Origin: Balaenoptera acutorostrata
Taxonomy: Eukaryota; Chordata; Mammalia; Artiodactyla; Balaenopteridae
Reading direction: 5' to 3'
Length of the DNA: 64,000 nucleotides
NCBI RefSeq assembly: GCF_949987535.1
Contig: NC_080072.1
Span: forward strand, 58,380,460-58,444,459
The stretch's first letter is position 1. The number at the start of each line of letters is the position of its first letter. The translations under genes were made by a program, and so were the position numbers. The notes below the pieces were generated by a model. That model had not been told where the DNA came from, made no database searches, and worked only from the letters and a program-made list of their open reading frames with translations. This document shows positions 12,331 to 24,627 of the stretch, one piece after another.

Positions 12331-12590
12331 TAGATTACACTTCCTGGATAATTTAACTTCGAGACTGGGTACTAGTAAAAAAGGCTGTTGAGAGACTTCC
12401 TAGAAAGACTTGCTCTTAACAAGCTCCAAGGATACAACCCTACTCATCCGAAAGGTAGGGTCTGAGAGAGGGCAAATGGATGAATGGGCTATAAAATACA
12501 TGAAATTTCCTTCAAGCTCAGAGATTCAGGCTTAAGCATTAGGCTTCTTGACTTAGGCTTCTTGAGCAGGGTCCGTGGGGTTCTGGTTAC

Positions 12591-12805
12591 CTGTGTGTGT
12601 GAAGGAGGAAGGCCTTTTCTGCCATAAATGCCGACCAGAGCCGCCTTTCCCAGAGACACATTGAATTTCAGATGCATAGGATGGTCTATGAACACCTGAG
12701 ATCTCCAGAAAGTGCCAGGAGGAATCTTCTGGGAAGCCCGTCTCCCCACGTCGATTTCTCCAGAGTCTATAAAACTGTCCTCGGGAAAGAAACTACTGGG
12801 CTTTC
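12591..12805 (-). CDS. TENM4: TENM4 extracellular pre-EGF exon
   Basis: The 215-bp exon encodes 71 full codons, beginning [20 protein letters not shown] and ending [11 protein letters not shown]. The central part, [30 protein letters not shown] and [10 protein letters not shown], is a block shared by all vertebrate teneurins between the membrane helix and the first EGF repeat. There is one N-glycosylation sequon (NVS) in LKFNVSLG. The acceptor is gtcttggtag and the donor is CAG|gtaacc. Phase is 1 in and 0 out. The next exon begins FDFVELLDG, which continues the family sequence exactly. Compared with human TENM4 as I remember it, the change HPV to HPM is conservative. The exon product is extracellular or lumenal. 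Confidence 0.97.
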
Positions 12806-13147
12806 CTACCAAGACACAGGGAAGGGAAGACAAAAACATCACTGTTAGCCACACGTGAAACCAGGGACCAGAGCATCTGAGCAAGCAGGGCTCTCCGATG
12901 CCTCCCACTCCTCTCTACAACATTTTGCTGCCAGCCCACTCCCTGCCCCAGACTCCTCCGTTGAGGAGTAAGAATGCCCAGAACTTTTTTTTCCAATGAT
13001 GCCCAAATTGTTCTGCTAAAAATATGCATTCTTCCAAAGCAGAACGGGTCCTCCCCAAGGGCCATCTGTTTACTGCATAATTCTACAGCTTGTTAAGATA
13101 TATTTTGATCCTAAAAATAATCACTTGCAGTCACATGAGAATAACTC

Positions 13148-13168
13148 TGTGTGTATGTGTGTGTGTGT
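13148..13168 (+). repeat. (GT)n microsatellite
   Basis: An alternating GT run with one TA interruption. Confidence 0.8.
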
Positions 13169-15655
13169 AAAAGCATGCATGCTAAAAAAGAAAAGATAGA
13201 GGGAATGAGGTGTTGTTGTTAACTTTCCAACTCAGAATGGTTCCCCCAGCAGTGGGAAGCATGACCTGAGTAGAGTCAGGTAAATTTTACAAGTTCACTA
13301 GTTTATGTGTAATTGGGAGCCAAATTCTGAGGCTCAGACATGTGGATGAGAGTTTGTGTTGGGAGGAGGGGTAGGGTTGGGGAAGATGAGGAAAAGGGTA
13401 CGTCTGAAGAGAGAAACCATCCCTGAAAAACGCTTCTTTGTCTTGAATGGAGGGCTATGAATATCACTGTGCTAAAGTGGGTAAAGATGAGGGGATTTTT
13501 CAAGTTCAGGCACAAACCTTATGACATACTTGGAAATTCAACCCAGGCCCCCAACCCTGCAGGTTGCTGGAGTGGGGGGGAGTGGTCAAGAATAAGGTCT
13601 CTTGCCCAATTCTGTCACCAATCAGGAGAGTGACAGCTTTCTGGGCGCACCCCAAGTGCCAGGAAGGAAGGCTGCTTATCAGACTTCCTCTATTTAGTAA
13701 TTAAACACACTCACATGTGAAAAATATAAACCCTAACTTCCTGCCAGACATCAGCCCTCTGAAGAGTTGGGCGGGGGCAGGAGGAGAGGACAGGGACATT
13801 AGAAGACCACCCTTAGGACATTAACAAGCCAAAATCAAGTCAACAGACCACATTTTATTTGTCATTAGAAGGACCTCTGGGTATCCTAGTTCCAAGGTTT
13901 GTGGTGGTGTTATAGATGTTGGAAGAGACACTTTAGAGACCGAGAATCCATTTATAAAGAAAACACATTTGTGGGAACTTTTTATGAAAAGCACTTGGGG
14001 AATAAGAAATTAAAATGTTCTTTTCCCCCTAGCTTTGTAAGATTCCTTACAAAGCACATTTGATGCTGAAATGGAGCTTGGCAGGGCACTGTTGTAGTCA
14101 TAAAATATTTTACTGTTTTAAATAATAAAATTCAATTTAAATGTTAAACTTCTCCATATGTTATCATTCCTTATAAACTCCTAGGCAGAAACATCAGGTT
14201 TTTAGCTTTAAACCGTTAAACGTTATTTTAATTAAAAATATGCCAACAAAAAAGTTAAAATGCATGCTCTCAATAAAAGTATCACTAGTATTCTGTCGTT
14301 AGCATGGGAAAGAGCTTACATTTAATTCCTTTATGGAAGGAATATGCCCCAGACTTTTACCTTGAAACTGTAAACACACACAAACCATGGCACTGTGGTT
14401 CAAAGACAGAAGCCAAATTCACAAAGCATTAAGATGGAAGAGAATTACTTTCACATTCTTCCTTATCTGATTTTTGGGTTCCCAGTACCACAATCCTTTT
14501 ATAGTCCAGGTAGAAGATAGTATACCCTTCAGCTTATAATTCTGTTAGGGAGGCAGAACTAGGAGGGAGTATGAAACAAAAGCAGGATGAGTTCTGAGCT
14601 TTTTACTGCTAGAAACTGCATAGAAATAAGCCCGAGACTCCTAATTCCAAGGACTCGTTTCCTTTGTGAGTAGGTAGGAGTCAGAGCTGATGGGATTTGG
14701 GAATTGTCTGCATTCAAATAATTCCTGTGTCTGAGAATGAATAATGAAAACTTCTCCCACTTTTTGGCATGCCGTTGGAGAACCCTGCACAGTTCATTTC
14801 CCCTCCAGTGAGCATGTTTTTAGGAGACAACTATCGAATCGGCTAAGTTCTTTAGCCTCACAGGTCAGAGGTCAAGTCCAGAGACTCTCTAGAGGTCTGC
14901 AGGCCCCAGAGGCATAAGTAAGTTGGCTCTTACCCCAGAGGAGTGGCAAAAAGGAATATTCTTTTCTAGCACTCCAGTATTTCACCAAAGCTGGCCAAAA
15001 TGGGAGAAAAAAATCATATTTGGTGTGTATACAATGATATAAAAATAGTAAACTCTGGTCTACGGCACACTCCCAACCAGGACCTTGACTTTCTTGGCTG
15101 AGTCTGTGACGGCCGCTCTGGAGCTTAGGTTCAAAAGTGACCTTTGTAACAGAAGTCACCTTGTCCAGATCCTTGGGGAAGGGGTCACGGCCCAGTGTAA
15201 AGGAAAAGTTTGAGAGGGAAAGAGCATCCCCATCTTGGAATTTAACCTTTATCATTCTTCCCCTCTGGTTCCTAGTGGTCCCCACAGGGACTAACCTTAA
15301 GGATGAGATGGAAGCTTCTGGGAGGGAAGACCTACAGCCTGCAGAGTACCTCTGTCTGGTGGGAAAGAGGCACGAGATTTGCTGGGCTAAGGGCTGTTCA
15401 GAGTGAGCCCACCCTCATCCTTTCCTGTCTTTTAAAAACCCTTACTGCCTTTCTCTCTCCAGATCTTATAACCTAAGATTCTTTGTTCTTAATTTTGAGC
15501 ACCAAGATGTGAGCACTAGGATAGAAAATATCCCACTACATGGCAATTCCCATGGTGTAGGTGGTGGAGTAGTGACAGGGGTAGAAGGTAGAGGCAGTTG
15601 GAGGCGACAAGTCCTGTGCATATAATTCTTTTATTCCTACCTACATTCTAGAAAA

Positions 15656-15722
15656 CAATAATAATAATAAACATTATTAGTAGTAATAGTAATAGAGGTA
15701 GCAGTACTAATAGTAGTATAAC
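15656..15722 (+). repeat. AAT/AGT trinucleotide-rich tract
   Basis: Starts ataataataataa and continues as degenerate agtagtaatagtaat. Confidence 0.8.
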
Positions 15723-17109
15723 CTATCATTTATTAAGTTCCAACTACATACTGGGCATCTTTATATGTATCGGTTCTGTTAATCCTCACACTATTAAAAT
15801 GTATATACGGATGCTCAGAATGTTTAAGAAACCATTGAGATGGAGTCATTTGGGCCGCCCCTTTATTTATTAGAATATGGCTTCTTAGAACATCAACTTG
15901 ATAAATTATTAATTAAAACCCTTCAAAGATATTCTCAATGGTGGCAGAATGCATTGACCCTCTTTAAGAGCGAGGGTCCAATTTAATTCACAGTCCTAGC
16001 GGGCTTAATACCAAGGCTAGACCAGGAAGATCCAAGGCCCGTTGGAGAACTTCCTGCCATCCTGGGATACAAAAAATTGACAATTTTTATGAACTAGGAT
16101 CCCACACACAGGCCCCAAAGTTAAAGGGAGACAGTCAGTATCTCAAGACATTCATAAGAAGGACACTATACAATCAGTGCGTGCCCGAGAGGCTTAACAA
16201 AGTACAAAGAGCTTAACTCAGAATTAGGGAGCTCCAAGAGCACGATTAGGTTTCACAGGGCAGATTCTACCGGTAACAGTTCTTTTCTTTATAAAGATAT
16301 AAAGATTCAGGTTTCCTATAGCTATGCTGTGGAAATATGCAATCATGTCTGTAAAAGAAATTTCTCAACAAATTACTGAAATGATTGGATAGCTCAAATA
16401 AGGGAGATTTGGAAGAACTGAAATTCCATGCACTTCCCAAGTTCAGTCTTTATTTTCCTGAACTGAGATTTATCCAGATAGGTTCTAAATTCCTAATCAA
16501 CCAACACTCTCCCCCCTCCCTCCACCTTTTTGGTTCTTTTCAATGCAATAACTTGCACAAAGATTTCTTTAGTTTCCTTAGCAACTGTTTGAAATTTATT
16601 TGGTTATCAAAATAAGCTGTTCCATTTTGGACAGCCCAGCTGAGCCTGTGTGCAGCAATTTGCATGGTTCAAACTGATGGGCAATTTTGATTTCACTGCA
16701 GAAAGAAGAAAATACTATCCCTGGCCCACCAATTAAACCATCAGAAATGCTTGTTTATTCAATGCTTTTTCCCCTTTCTCCATTAATGCATAACATAAGT
16801 TCTTATGGTTTTACTTCGAAAAGCTGCTGTATTTGGTTTCCATCCCACGACAACCCTGAAATGGTTATAGCCACTTTTGAAAATATAGTATAAACTGCAG
16901 TTTGATGTTATTCTCAAAGACACAATGAACCTTTAAAATACTGGGTTCATCATATAGTTCACTTGTATAATTAAAAAATATATACCCTTTAAAAATATTC
17001 ACAGATGCCCCAGACTTTGTGGGAATCTTTGAGGGGAAAATATTAATTAGTCTGGATTTCTGAGATTCTAATAACTGACATGGAATGGCTTGGGATTTGG
17101 GTGGACAAG

Positions 17110-17310
17110 AAAGGAACTAACATTTGTTGAGTGCTTCCTCATAACCAGTCTTTGAAAAGATAGGTGTTGGCAATCCTTGTTACACAGATGAGGAAACTAA
17201 GGCCACAGGAGATGGCGTAACGGGCCTGAGTTAACAGAGCCAATAACTGGCAGGGCCAGGACTCAAATCCTGGACTGCCTGGCTCCAAGGCCTATTATCC
17301 TCTTTCCACC
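17110..17310 (-). mobile_element. MIR SINE
   Basis: ttgttgagtgcttcctcata, cagatgaggaaactaaggcc and aggactcaaatcctggactg. A shorter MIR piece lies at about 15710-15800. Confidence 0.75.
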
Positions 17311-18119
17311 CACCACACTGCTTCCCCTGCCATTGCGGAACAGGGCTCTAATCTTAACTCTGGAATCAGCTCTCTGATACCCTCAGAAGGGACAGGAAAT
17401 ATGCACTCACATCAGTGTTAAGGACTTTCCCCCTTGAGATACGTCTAAGGAACTAGATTTTTAACATCACAATTAAAAACGTAAACTGAGTACACACTGG
17501 TTTGACCAAGGCAAAAGAAATTAAGAAACATGTGGTCTCACGTAAACTAGAGGAAGATGTGTCCTCTGTCTCTCCAGACCGATGTATTTTTTGTCACAGC
17601 AATTGCTTTCGATGCTGACCACCCTCCAGCATTGCATTGCATTTTAGGGGTTTGTAAACAGGCTTTCCATTTGCATTAGTAATGACAGATAATCCCTTTA
17701 AGCAAAAATACTCCAGCGAAAGCAAACCAATAAGCTGGTGCAATTTTATTTTGTCTCTTATCTGTACCTCCTGCTCCTTGGGAAAAAGAAAACAAAACCT
17801 AAACAACCCACAAACTAATTTCATTAGAGTGGGAGACTTTCGATAGATCCAACTCCTGTTGAAAGAAAGTCTGATAGAGAAAATACATTTTTCTAAATGA
17901 GATCTTTGAGGTTTAAACATATCTTAAATCTGTGTTTGTTGATTCTAAAGACAGTTGTCATTTATGGTATTCACCTATGACATCTGACACTATAAGCTGA
18001 CATGGGAATCACAAGCCAACAGGAAGGACCATGGACAGGGCCAACCTGAAAAAAAAATTCTAAAGAACAATCTGGTTAATCATATGATGATTCTGTTACT
18101 AATTTCACATGTAGAACTT

Positions 18120-18300
18120 GTGAATTAGAATGGACGTTACAGATAATATAGCTCAATAACCTCCTTTTAAAGAGGAGGAAAATGAAGCCCAGAAAGTCTT
18201 TCAAGGGATTTGCTTAAGGGCATCACAAGTGGCAGCAGCTGGACTTGAACTCAGGGTTCTCGACTCCTAACCCAGAGCTCTTCCCATGGCTTCATCCATG
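18120..18300 (-). mobile_element. MIR SINE
   Basis: aagaggaggaaaatgaagcc and tggacttgaactcagggttc are antisense MIR. Confidence 0.6.
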
Positions 18301-19029
18301 CTCCCTCCATATCCTATTAAGGTGCAAAGAAAATGTAAGTTATTCAATGTTTTAAGTCTTAGAATCTTTGTAAAGGAGAAGACTGGCTTTGCCCCCCGCA
18401 AAAGAGTAGGCAGAGGTTCTGATTAGGCTCTTTGGAAATGCCCTCAGTTCCCTTAAAGATGACCATAGGTCAAGAGTGGATTTTGGCCTTCAGGACCATT
18501 CAGAGACCATGAATAGCTACTCTGGCCAAGCATATGCTACCCTGTTAACCAAACTGATTCCTAGAAGGCAAACTCTTGACAGGACAGGGAAGCTCAGAAG
18601 CCATGACCCAAAGTTAACTGCGCTAAGAGGAAAGAAGATGTAAGCAGTGAAGATTGGAGGCCGCTGTGACCACTTTGCTGACTGAGGTTACACCAGAGAG
18701 AGAAAGCAGGCCACAGGAGAAGGGATGGTCGCACTGCCTAGAATGACAGCCAGCCTGGCCCATGAGCTCAGACATCCTTCCCGGTACCAATTTTTGTGGG
18801 TCTGCCACTTCTTGGCTGATAGTGAAAGAATTTGTGTTGATGGCATGTTAGAAAGAGCCCTAAGAAATTCAGAACATTGGTCTATGGATGTCTCATTCAA
18901 GAATGCCAAACTCCAAATGTCACCACCACTTCCATCATTGAAAGAGAAACATCTGTCTCATTGTACAATGGAATTTCTTATCCATGTCTTTCAGGGTCTT
19001 ATAACCATGAGGTGAGTCAGGTAGGTCAA

Positions 19030-19350
19030 CTTATGGAGACTGCAAGAGCCCTGCAGTCACACAGACCTGGGCTCATGTCCCAAATTCCATTATTTACTGG
19101 CTATGTGACTCTGGCCAAGTAACTTAATCAAAGTGATCCTTAGTTTTGGCATCTAAAATGGGTATACGTAATTATACTTACCTCACAGGATCTCTGTGAG
19201 GATTAAATGTGAAGTGCTCTTGACAAAAAGCTTTGAACAAATACTGTACAAACACTAATGATTATTGGTATCGCAGATGAGGAAACTAGGGCTCAGGAAA
19301 ATTAAGTGACTTGCTCAAGGTCACATGGTTGAAAATGCTAGAACAGCTGA
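19030..19350. mobile_element. Two MIR SINEs, opposite orientation
   Basis: 19030-19255 is sense (tatgtgactctggccaagta, tctctgtgaggattaaatgt). 19256-19350 is antisense (gatgaggaaactagggctca, ctcaaggtcacatgg). Confidence 0.7.
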
Positions 19351-19772
19351 AGTGGTGTTTCCATGAAACCACAAGGTCTGAGGGTACTTCGCTTACAACA
19401 CACCCTCTACCCACCTTGCCACACCCCACTCCAGGAGACACCCATTCATCCCATGAGGTTGCCTCATCATGATCCCACATAATCCAAGACAGCCGCCCAG
19501 CAGCGTGAAAGCCCATGATACTCCCCTCAGGGCATGGGATGGGATGTCGCCTGAGCACCATGAGCCCTGCCCAAGCCCCGCTATGAGCTCACAGTGACAA
19601 GGAACTGCGATGAAGACACAGGTGGCCTGGCAGCCGGCGTGGAGTGCAGAGGGATGGAGGAAGCACCAGAGCATGGAGCTGTGAGTCAGGCACATGGCGC
19701 GCAGAACGGCGATCTCCTCGGTTCAAAGGCAGACACAGAGGACTCACGACACGAACAACACAGCAACCCTAC

Positions 19773-19943
19773 CTTCCGTGGCTCCTTTGCCTTTCCTGTC
19801 AGGGATCTCTAACCCAGTGCCCCCTGAGGGATACAGGGAGACGTCCGTTGGCACAGGCCAACTGCTGGCTGTGTCCTCCGTGATCTCATACATCTGCCCC
19901 TCCATCGGCTGCAGGTGCCAGTTTAGGCCAAACAGGTGCATGG
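19773..19943 (-). CDS. TENM4: TENM4 extracellular juxtamembrane exon
   Basis: The 171-bp exon encodes [20 protein letters not shown], then [20 protein letters not shown] and [16 protein letters not shown], with split codons A before and G after. MHLFGLNW directly after the helix is a signature of vertebrate teneurins, and the acidic/proline-rich remainder is TENM4-like. The acceptor is ctcaccacag and the donor is G|gtaggg. It is separated from the transmembrane exon by a 24-kb intron. Its length is divisible by three and both ends are phase 1, so skipping would keep the frame and remove 57 residues of the stalk. This segment has no known fold. It forms part of the linker between the membrane and the EGF dimerisation region. 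Confidence 0.96.
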
Positions 19944-20044
19944 CTGTGGTGAGCAATGAGAAAAGTCATCTTTTTCTGCTGGAGGTGGAAACGGAACTCC
20001 CAAGCCAGAGGGGAGGGCAAGTGGGGGTGGGGAACACAGGAAAT

Positions 20045-20175
20045 CAGTTCAGTTCAGTTCAACAAAGAGCCCCTGAAGAGAGCTCTGGCAGTGCTGAGCG
20101 CTACACAGGGGACTGGGGCACAGAGATGATCCAGGCACAGACCCTGCCCTCGAGGGCTCACAGTCTAGGGGAGGG
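20045..20175 (-). mobile_element. L2 3' end fragment
   Basis: Antisense L2 order: a cagtgctgagcgctacacag block and accctgccctcgagggctca, then cagtctagggg. It lies 100 bp from the juxtamembrane exon. Confidence 0.6.
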
Positions 20176-20220
20176 GGGAGAGGGGCAGGGATGAGGGAGT
20201 TTCAGGAGGTCTTGGCTTTT

Positions 20221-20818
20221 TTTTTTTTTTTTTAACATCTTTATTGGAGTATAATTGCTTTACAGTGTTGTGTTAGTTTCTGCTGTATAACAAAGTGAAT
20301 CAGCTATACGTATACATATATCCCCATATCCCCTCCTTCTTGCGTCTCCCTCCCACCCTCCTATCCCACCCATCTAGGTGGTCACAAAGCACCGAGCTGA
20401 TCTCCTTGTGCTATGCAGCTGCTTCCCACTAGCTATCTATTTTACATTTGGTAGTGTATATATGTCCATGCAACTGTCTCACTTTGTCCCAGCTTACCCT
20501 CCCCCCTCCCCATGTCCTCAAGTTCATTCTCTACATCTGCATCTTTATTCCTGTCCTGCCCCTAGGTTCATCAGAACCATTTTTTTTTTTTAGATACCAT
20601 ATATATGTGTTAGCATACGGTATTTGTTTTCCTCTTTCTGACTTACTTCACTATGTATGACAGACTCTAGGTCCATCCACCTCACTACAAATAACTCAAT
20701 TTCGTCTCTTTTTATGGCTGAGTAATATTCCATTGTATATATGTGCCACATCTTCTTTATCCATTCATCTGTCAATGGACAGTTAGGTTGCTTCCAAGTC
20801 CTGGGTATTGTAAGTAGT
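20221..20818 (-). mobile_element. L1 3' end with the last codons of ORF2
   Basis: In reverse orientation it carries the 3' UTR and the C-terminal ~60 codons of ORF2, still open (20590-20775, ending MLTHIYGI). The motif TMEYYSAIK is a hallmark of L1 ORF2. The flanks ggtcttggctttt (20208-20220) and ggtcttggcctttt (20819-20832) form a near-perfect duplication. It is a dead, 5'-truncated copy. Confidence 0.93.
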
Positions 20819-20832
20819 GGTCTTGGCCTTTT

Positions 20833-21720
20833 GATTCAAAAGATAAATAACAATCTAGAGGAAAAACCTGCAATTTGTATCACCAAGGGTTAATTTCCTT
20901 AATATAAAAAGAACTCAAAGAATAAGCAAAGTCCAGCAAGTCAGTAGGAAAATAGGCATAGGATATGAACAGATAGTTTACAGAATAAGAAATGCAATTG
21001 GCTCTTGGTCACGTGAAAAGACTCTAGACATCACCCATAGTAGGAGAAATGTAAGTTAAACTCTGCAATACTGTTTTTCACATACGGTTTGGCAAAGATT
21101 TTAAAAAGGCTGAAAATACACAGTATTGGAAGAGAACAGGAAATAAGCACTCTCACACTTAGCTGGTTTGGTGCGAGCATAAGCTGGTACAAACCCTATG
21201 GAGGGCAATTTGACAAAAGCTACCAAATTAAAAATACCCATACCCTTTACTCTGGAACTTAGAGGTTCCAATTCTCCTCCAGATATGTTCATATACATAC
21301 AAAATGATGTACATACAAGGTTATTCACGACAGTGCTGTTTGTAATAGCAAAATATTGGAAACCAGTCCACCAATAAGGGGCTAGATAAGTTTTATTTAT
21401 ACAATATACTATGCAACCATAAGAAAGAGTGAGGAAGCTCTTTGTATATATTTTTCTGGAAGGAAAATTGTAACATTCAGAACAGTATGTTTGATATACT
21501 ACATTTAGGTAAAAACATCTCTGCATATGTATAGAATATTTCTGGAAGGATAAGAAAAACACTGATAATAGTGGGTGCATCCTGTGAAGGAAGAGATGGG
21601 ATTTGCGTTTCACTGTGTATCTGTTGCACATTTTGATTCTGTGCATTTTTGTGATTTTTGTGCAATGCTGTGATTTTGATTCATGTGCATGCATTTCTGT
21701 TTTAAAACTATTTTTGCAAG
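20833..21720 (+). mobile_element. Ancient L1 (L1M-type) ORF2 and 3' end relic
   Basis: Decayed L1 sense sequence. The blocks gctaatttccttaatataaa-like, ggagggcaatttgacaa and tactatgcaaccataagaaa follow the order of ORF2's end. It has many stops and indels. The younger L1 lies against its 5' edge. The long reverse-strand open frame across it is not a gene. Confidence 0.75.
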
Positions 21721-22019
21721 GTAGCAACTGCTGAATAGTCTTCTGCAACAATCGAGAAGAGACCATAAAACACCAGAGAACGGATGTTGTCCTTTAAATA
21801 CACAATGCTTGCAAAGGCTAGGAAGCGTGTTTTCCAGAAAGGTTTGCAATCTAGTACAAAGCGTCGGCTTAAGTCCCGCTGGCGATTCAAGACTTGAGCC
21901 TCATCAATGGTCCATACTTACCTCTTCGGGGACGCCTTCCCTGACTCTCCACATACAGAATCGCATACTCCAGTCCCCAACTCCCACAACATCCTCTGTG
22001 TAGCACCACTCCTCCGTTC

Positions 22020-22160
22020 AGCTGATGAACACTTTCTAAAAGCCCGCTCTATGCCAGGACCCGTGGCTGACACTGAGAGCCAGAACTGAATCAGACGCTC
22101 CCTGCTTCCATGAGCTCGTAGTCGAGCAGGGGAGACAGACAAGTAACAAAGTGTATTCCG
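22020..22160 (-). mobile_element. L2 3' end fragment
   Basis: ctatgccaggacccgtggct and ctccctgcttccatgagctc follow the antisense L2 end. Confidence 0.55.
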
Positions 22161-22249
22161 AAGGACTAGAAGGCCCAGAGGAGGCAGTGGCTGACCCGCT
22201 AGGAGGGTGACAGGGACACAGGGAAGGATCGACAGAGATATGAAGGCCC

Positions 22250-22610
22250 ATCGTAATTACGTTTACCGAGGACCAACCGCTTGCTGGGCAGTGCCCTGGG
22301 TAATCTGTACACATTACCTCTAATCCTCATGCAACCTTGCCAGACCCAATTTATAGATGTGGACATTTAAGTAACTCAGAAGGTTAATTAAAATTATGAT
22401 AATCATAAAACTGTGATTTCTTGAGTGCTTTCCATGGGCCTGGCATTGTGCTAAGAGCAGTAAGTACGTTTCAAAGTTTCTTTGATTCTTGCAACAATCC
22501 TAAAAGGTGATAATGCCATTTTGCCGATGAAGAAACTAAGACACAAAGACATCAATTAACACTGGGAAGGTTAAATGGCTAACAAGTGGCAGAGTCTAGA
22601 CTAGAATCCC
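22250..22610 (-). mobile_element. Two adjacent MIR SINEs
   Basis: The stronger copy, 22390-22610, has gcctggcattgtgctaagag and gatgaagaaactaagacaca. 22250-22385 is a weaker copy. Confidence 0.65.
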
Positions 22611-23059
22611 AAACTGCTGGAATCCTGAAATCACACACCATCCATCTTTCTGGCTGGAAGGCTCTCCCCACTTCACCATGCTGCTGCTCGCTAGCTTTTT
22701 CTAGCAAGGTGGGTGGGAATTATAAAGACATCCCCTTTTACACATCAAGCAACCTCCGAGGCTTTTACATGTCTTTTTAGGCAGCAGTGTAGGATTCCGT
22801 GAGGTAGACGGAAAGTTGTGTTATTTGGCCGCAGTTTGTGGAAGGGTCACTGATGGTCTTGAGGGGCTGTGTGACTGCCTTCAAGACGCAAAAAAAAAGT
22901 GTGTACAGGGGACCGGAGCACAGCATGTCCTTATGACTCTTGATCCAAACACAAGCCACCGAGGAATACACACAAGTTTGGCTTAATCAGGAGAGCGTAC
23001 GCTGGTAACAGAAATGCAATCAATCAGACCCTTTGCTTTCTCTTCGGTTACTGTGATGC

Positions 23060-23240
23060 AGTGGGAAGTTTGCTGGATCAAGGGCAAGAAAACTGGTTTT
23101 GAATCCTAACTGCCACTTCCTAGCTACCGTATTCTCATCTGAGAAATGGGGATAAAAATATTCCAAAGAATTATTGTATCATATGTGATAATATATGGCA
23201 AAGCACTTTGTAAACTGTACATCTGTGTGATTACTATATT
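23060..23240 (+). mobile_element. MIR SINE
   Basis: aactggttttgaatcctaac and tctcatctgagaaatgggga in MIR order. Confidence 0.65.
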
Positions 23241-24147
23241 CTATAACCATTATATTCATACCTTTGATAATACTGATAAAATAGCAGCTAACATTTATAC
23301 AGCACTTTTCAGGTACCAGACACTAAATGAGGTGCTTCATACTACTCTTGACTGCCTCTGTGTAGCTGTCAATAATAATAACATTAATTTGCCTGTTAGA
23401 AGTGAATACGCTGCTACTTCCAAGGCTGAATTAGCTCACTTTTCTGCTTACCTTCTTACTGTTTTAATCTATTTATTGGCAACTCCAAAGGTAATGGAGA
23501 AATTGTTTGAATTGCGGACAACTCAGATATATGCAGTTAAACGAGCAGCACTTCTTTCCCCGTTAGAATCAATTATCTCATCTAAGCGCGCAAAAGAGCC
23601 GTCTTGTTAAAAGGTCATGAGAATTAACTAATCCCAGAATGAATAGAACTCTCACAGCTTTGTGAAGAGAAACATTTTTGTCAAAGCTTTCTCTTATTTT
23701 AAACAAGATGCAAAAGCAAGTTCTTACGGTAAAAAATATGTGGAGGGGGAAGAAAAGCCAGTGGAAAGAATGTTCCAGGTGAAAATGATCACAGGATCTG
23801 GCGTCCAGGGACGTTAATTAGGGCAGGGCAGTCCACAGCTGGATGGGGGAGGCCGTCGGCCAGAAGCCCAGAGGTGCATGCCGGCACCCCTTCCTCTTGG
23901 CCTTGCCCCTCGGCGATCACAAACAGAGGCCCACACAGCTGTGACGCTGGTGGGTCTCTCTGCGACCTGTGGTAGATGTGCTCTTAGAAACCACCTGGGA
24001 AAGCCAAGTCCTGGATCCAGCTCTCACTTGGACTCTCAGGAGATTCAGTCCTCCAGAAATAATTCTGGAGGCTGGTGGGTAGGGAACTGAGTACAGGGCC
24101 ATCAACATTGGGCTGACAAATGGCCGACTGGAAGGTAGGAGAACCAC

Positions 24148-24627
24148 TGGCTGAAACCACCCACCCTGGCCAGGCACCACAGTTACCATGTGCATGAGGT
24201 ATCTTGCAACAGGAGGTCCTCGTAAGGAATGCGGAACTAACAAGCCACCACCAACCGGAAGAATTCGGGAAAGGTCAAAAGGAGAGAGGGGATGCCAGTT
24301 CATATGTCCTGCCAACCTCCCAGAATCCTTCTCACTGGAATCCATCTTGGCTGAGTGATACGCATACCGCCAGGAAGGACCGTGAGTCAGAGTGATTGGC
24401 TAGAGACAACCTGGAAGCTAATCCCATCACCATAAAACCCAAGACTGCAAGCCACGTGGCAGAGCAGTCCTCCTGGGTTCCCTTACCCTCCTGCTCTCCG
24501 CCCGGGCGCCCCTTCTCAATAAAGTCTCTTGCTTTGTCAGCACATGTGTCTCCTTGGACAATTCATTTCCGAGTGTTAGACAAGGGCCCACTCTCGGGCC
24601 CTGGAAGGGGTCCCCCTTCCTGCAACA
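24148..24627 (+). mobile_element. Solo ERV class I-type LTR
   Basis: TG...CA ends, a TATA-like cataaaac at 24431-24438, a polyadenylation signal aataaa at 24518-24523, and GC-rich U3/R before it. No primer-binding site or gag follows, so it is a solo LTR. The 5' limit is uncertain because no 4-6 bp duplication matches. It is antisense to TENM4. Confidence 0.6.

Larger units (their letters stand above)
10824..12590 (-). other. TENM4: TENM4 intron between the last two exons of the window
   Basis: This 1.8-kb intron contains one antisense-inserted L1 3' end and one MIR. The remainder, 10824-11815 and 12331-12590, is unique with no further feature seen. Confidence 0.9.
12806..19772 (-). other. 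TENM4: TENM4 intron between juxtamembrane and pre-EGF exons
   Basis: This 7-kb intron is repeat-poor. Recognised pieces are a (GT)n run, a trinucleotide-rich tract and MIR fragments. The long AT-rich unique stretches 13800-14800, 15830-17080 and 17400-18100 contain no open exon. They resemble the kind of intron sequence that often proves conserved, but conservation cannot be judged from one genome. Confidence 0.9.

Noticed and set aside
20150..20170. Resemblance to miR-708, which is known to lie in a TENM4 intron and derives from L2
   Set aside because: The match is only generic L2 sequence (tcacagtctag). The mature miR-708 sequence was not found on either strand. It belongs to an intron nearer the gene's 5' end.
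19694..20194. 166-codon open frame opposite the juxtamembrane exon
   Set aside because: Antisense shadow of the TENM4 exon running on into L2 sequence.
21101..21766. 221-codon open frame on the minus strand, the longest in the window
   Set aside because: It is the antisense reading of an ancient L1 ORF2/3' end, with no family resemblance and low-complexity composition.
23146..23610. 154-codon open frame on the plus strand
   Set aside because: It begins inside a MIR and continues into AT-rich unique sequence. No protein family recognised.
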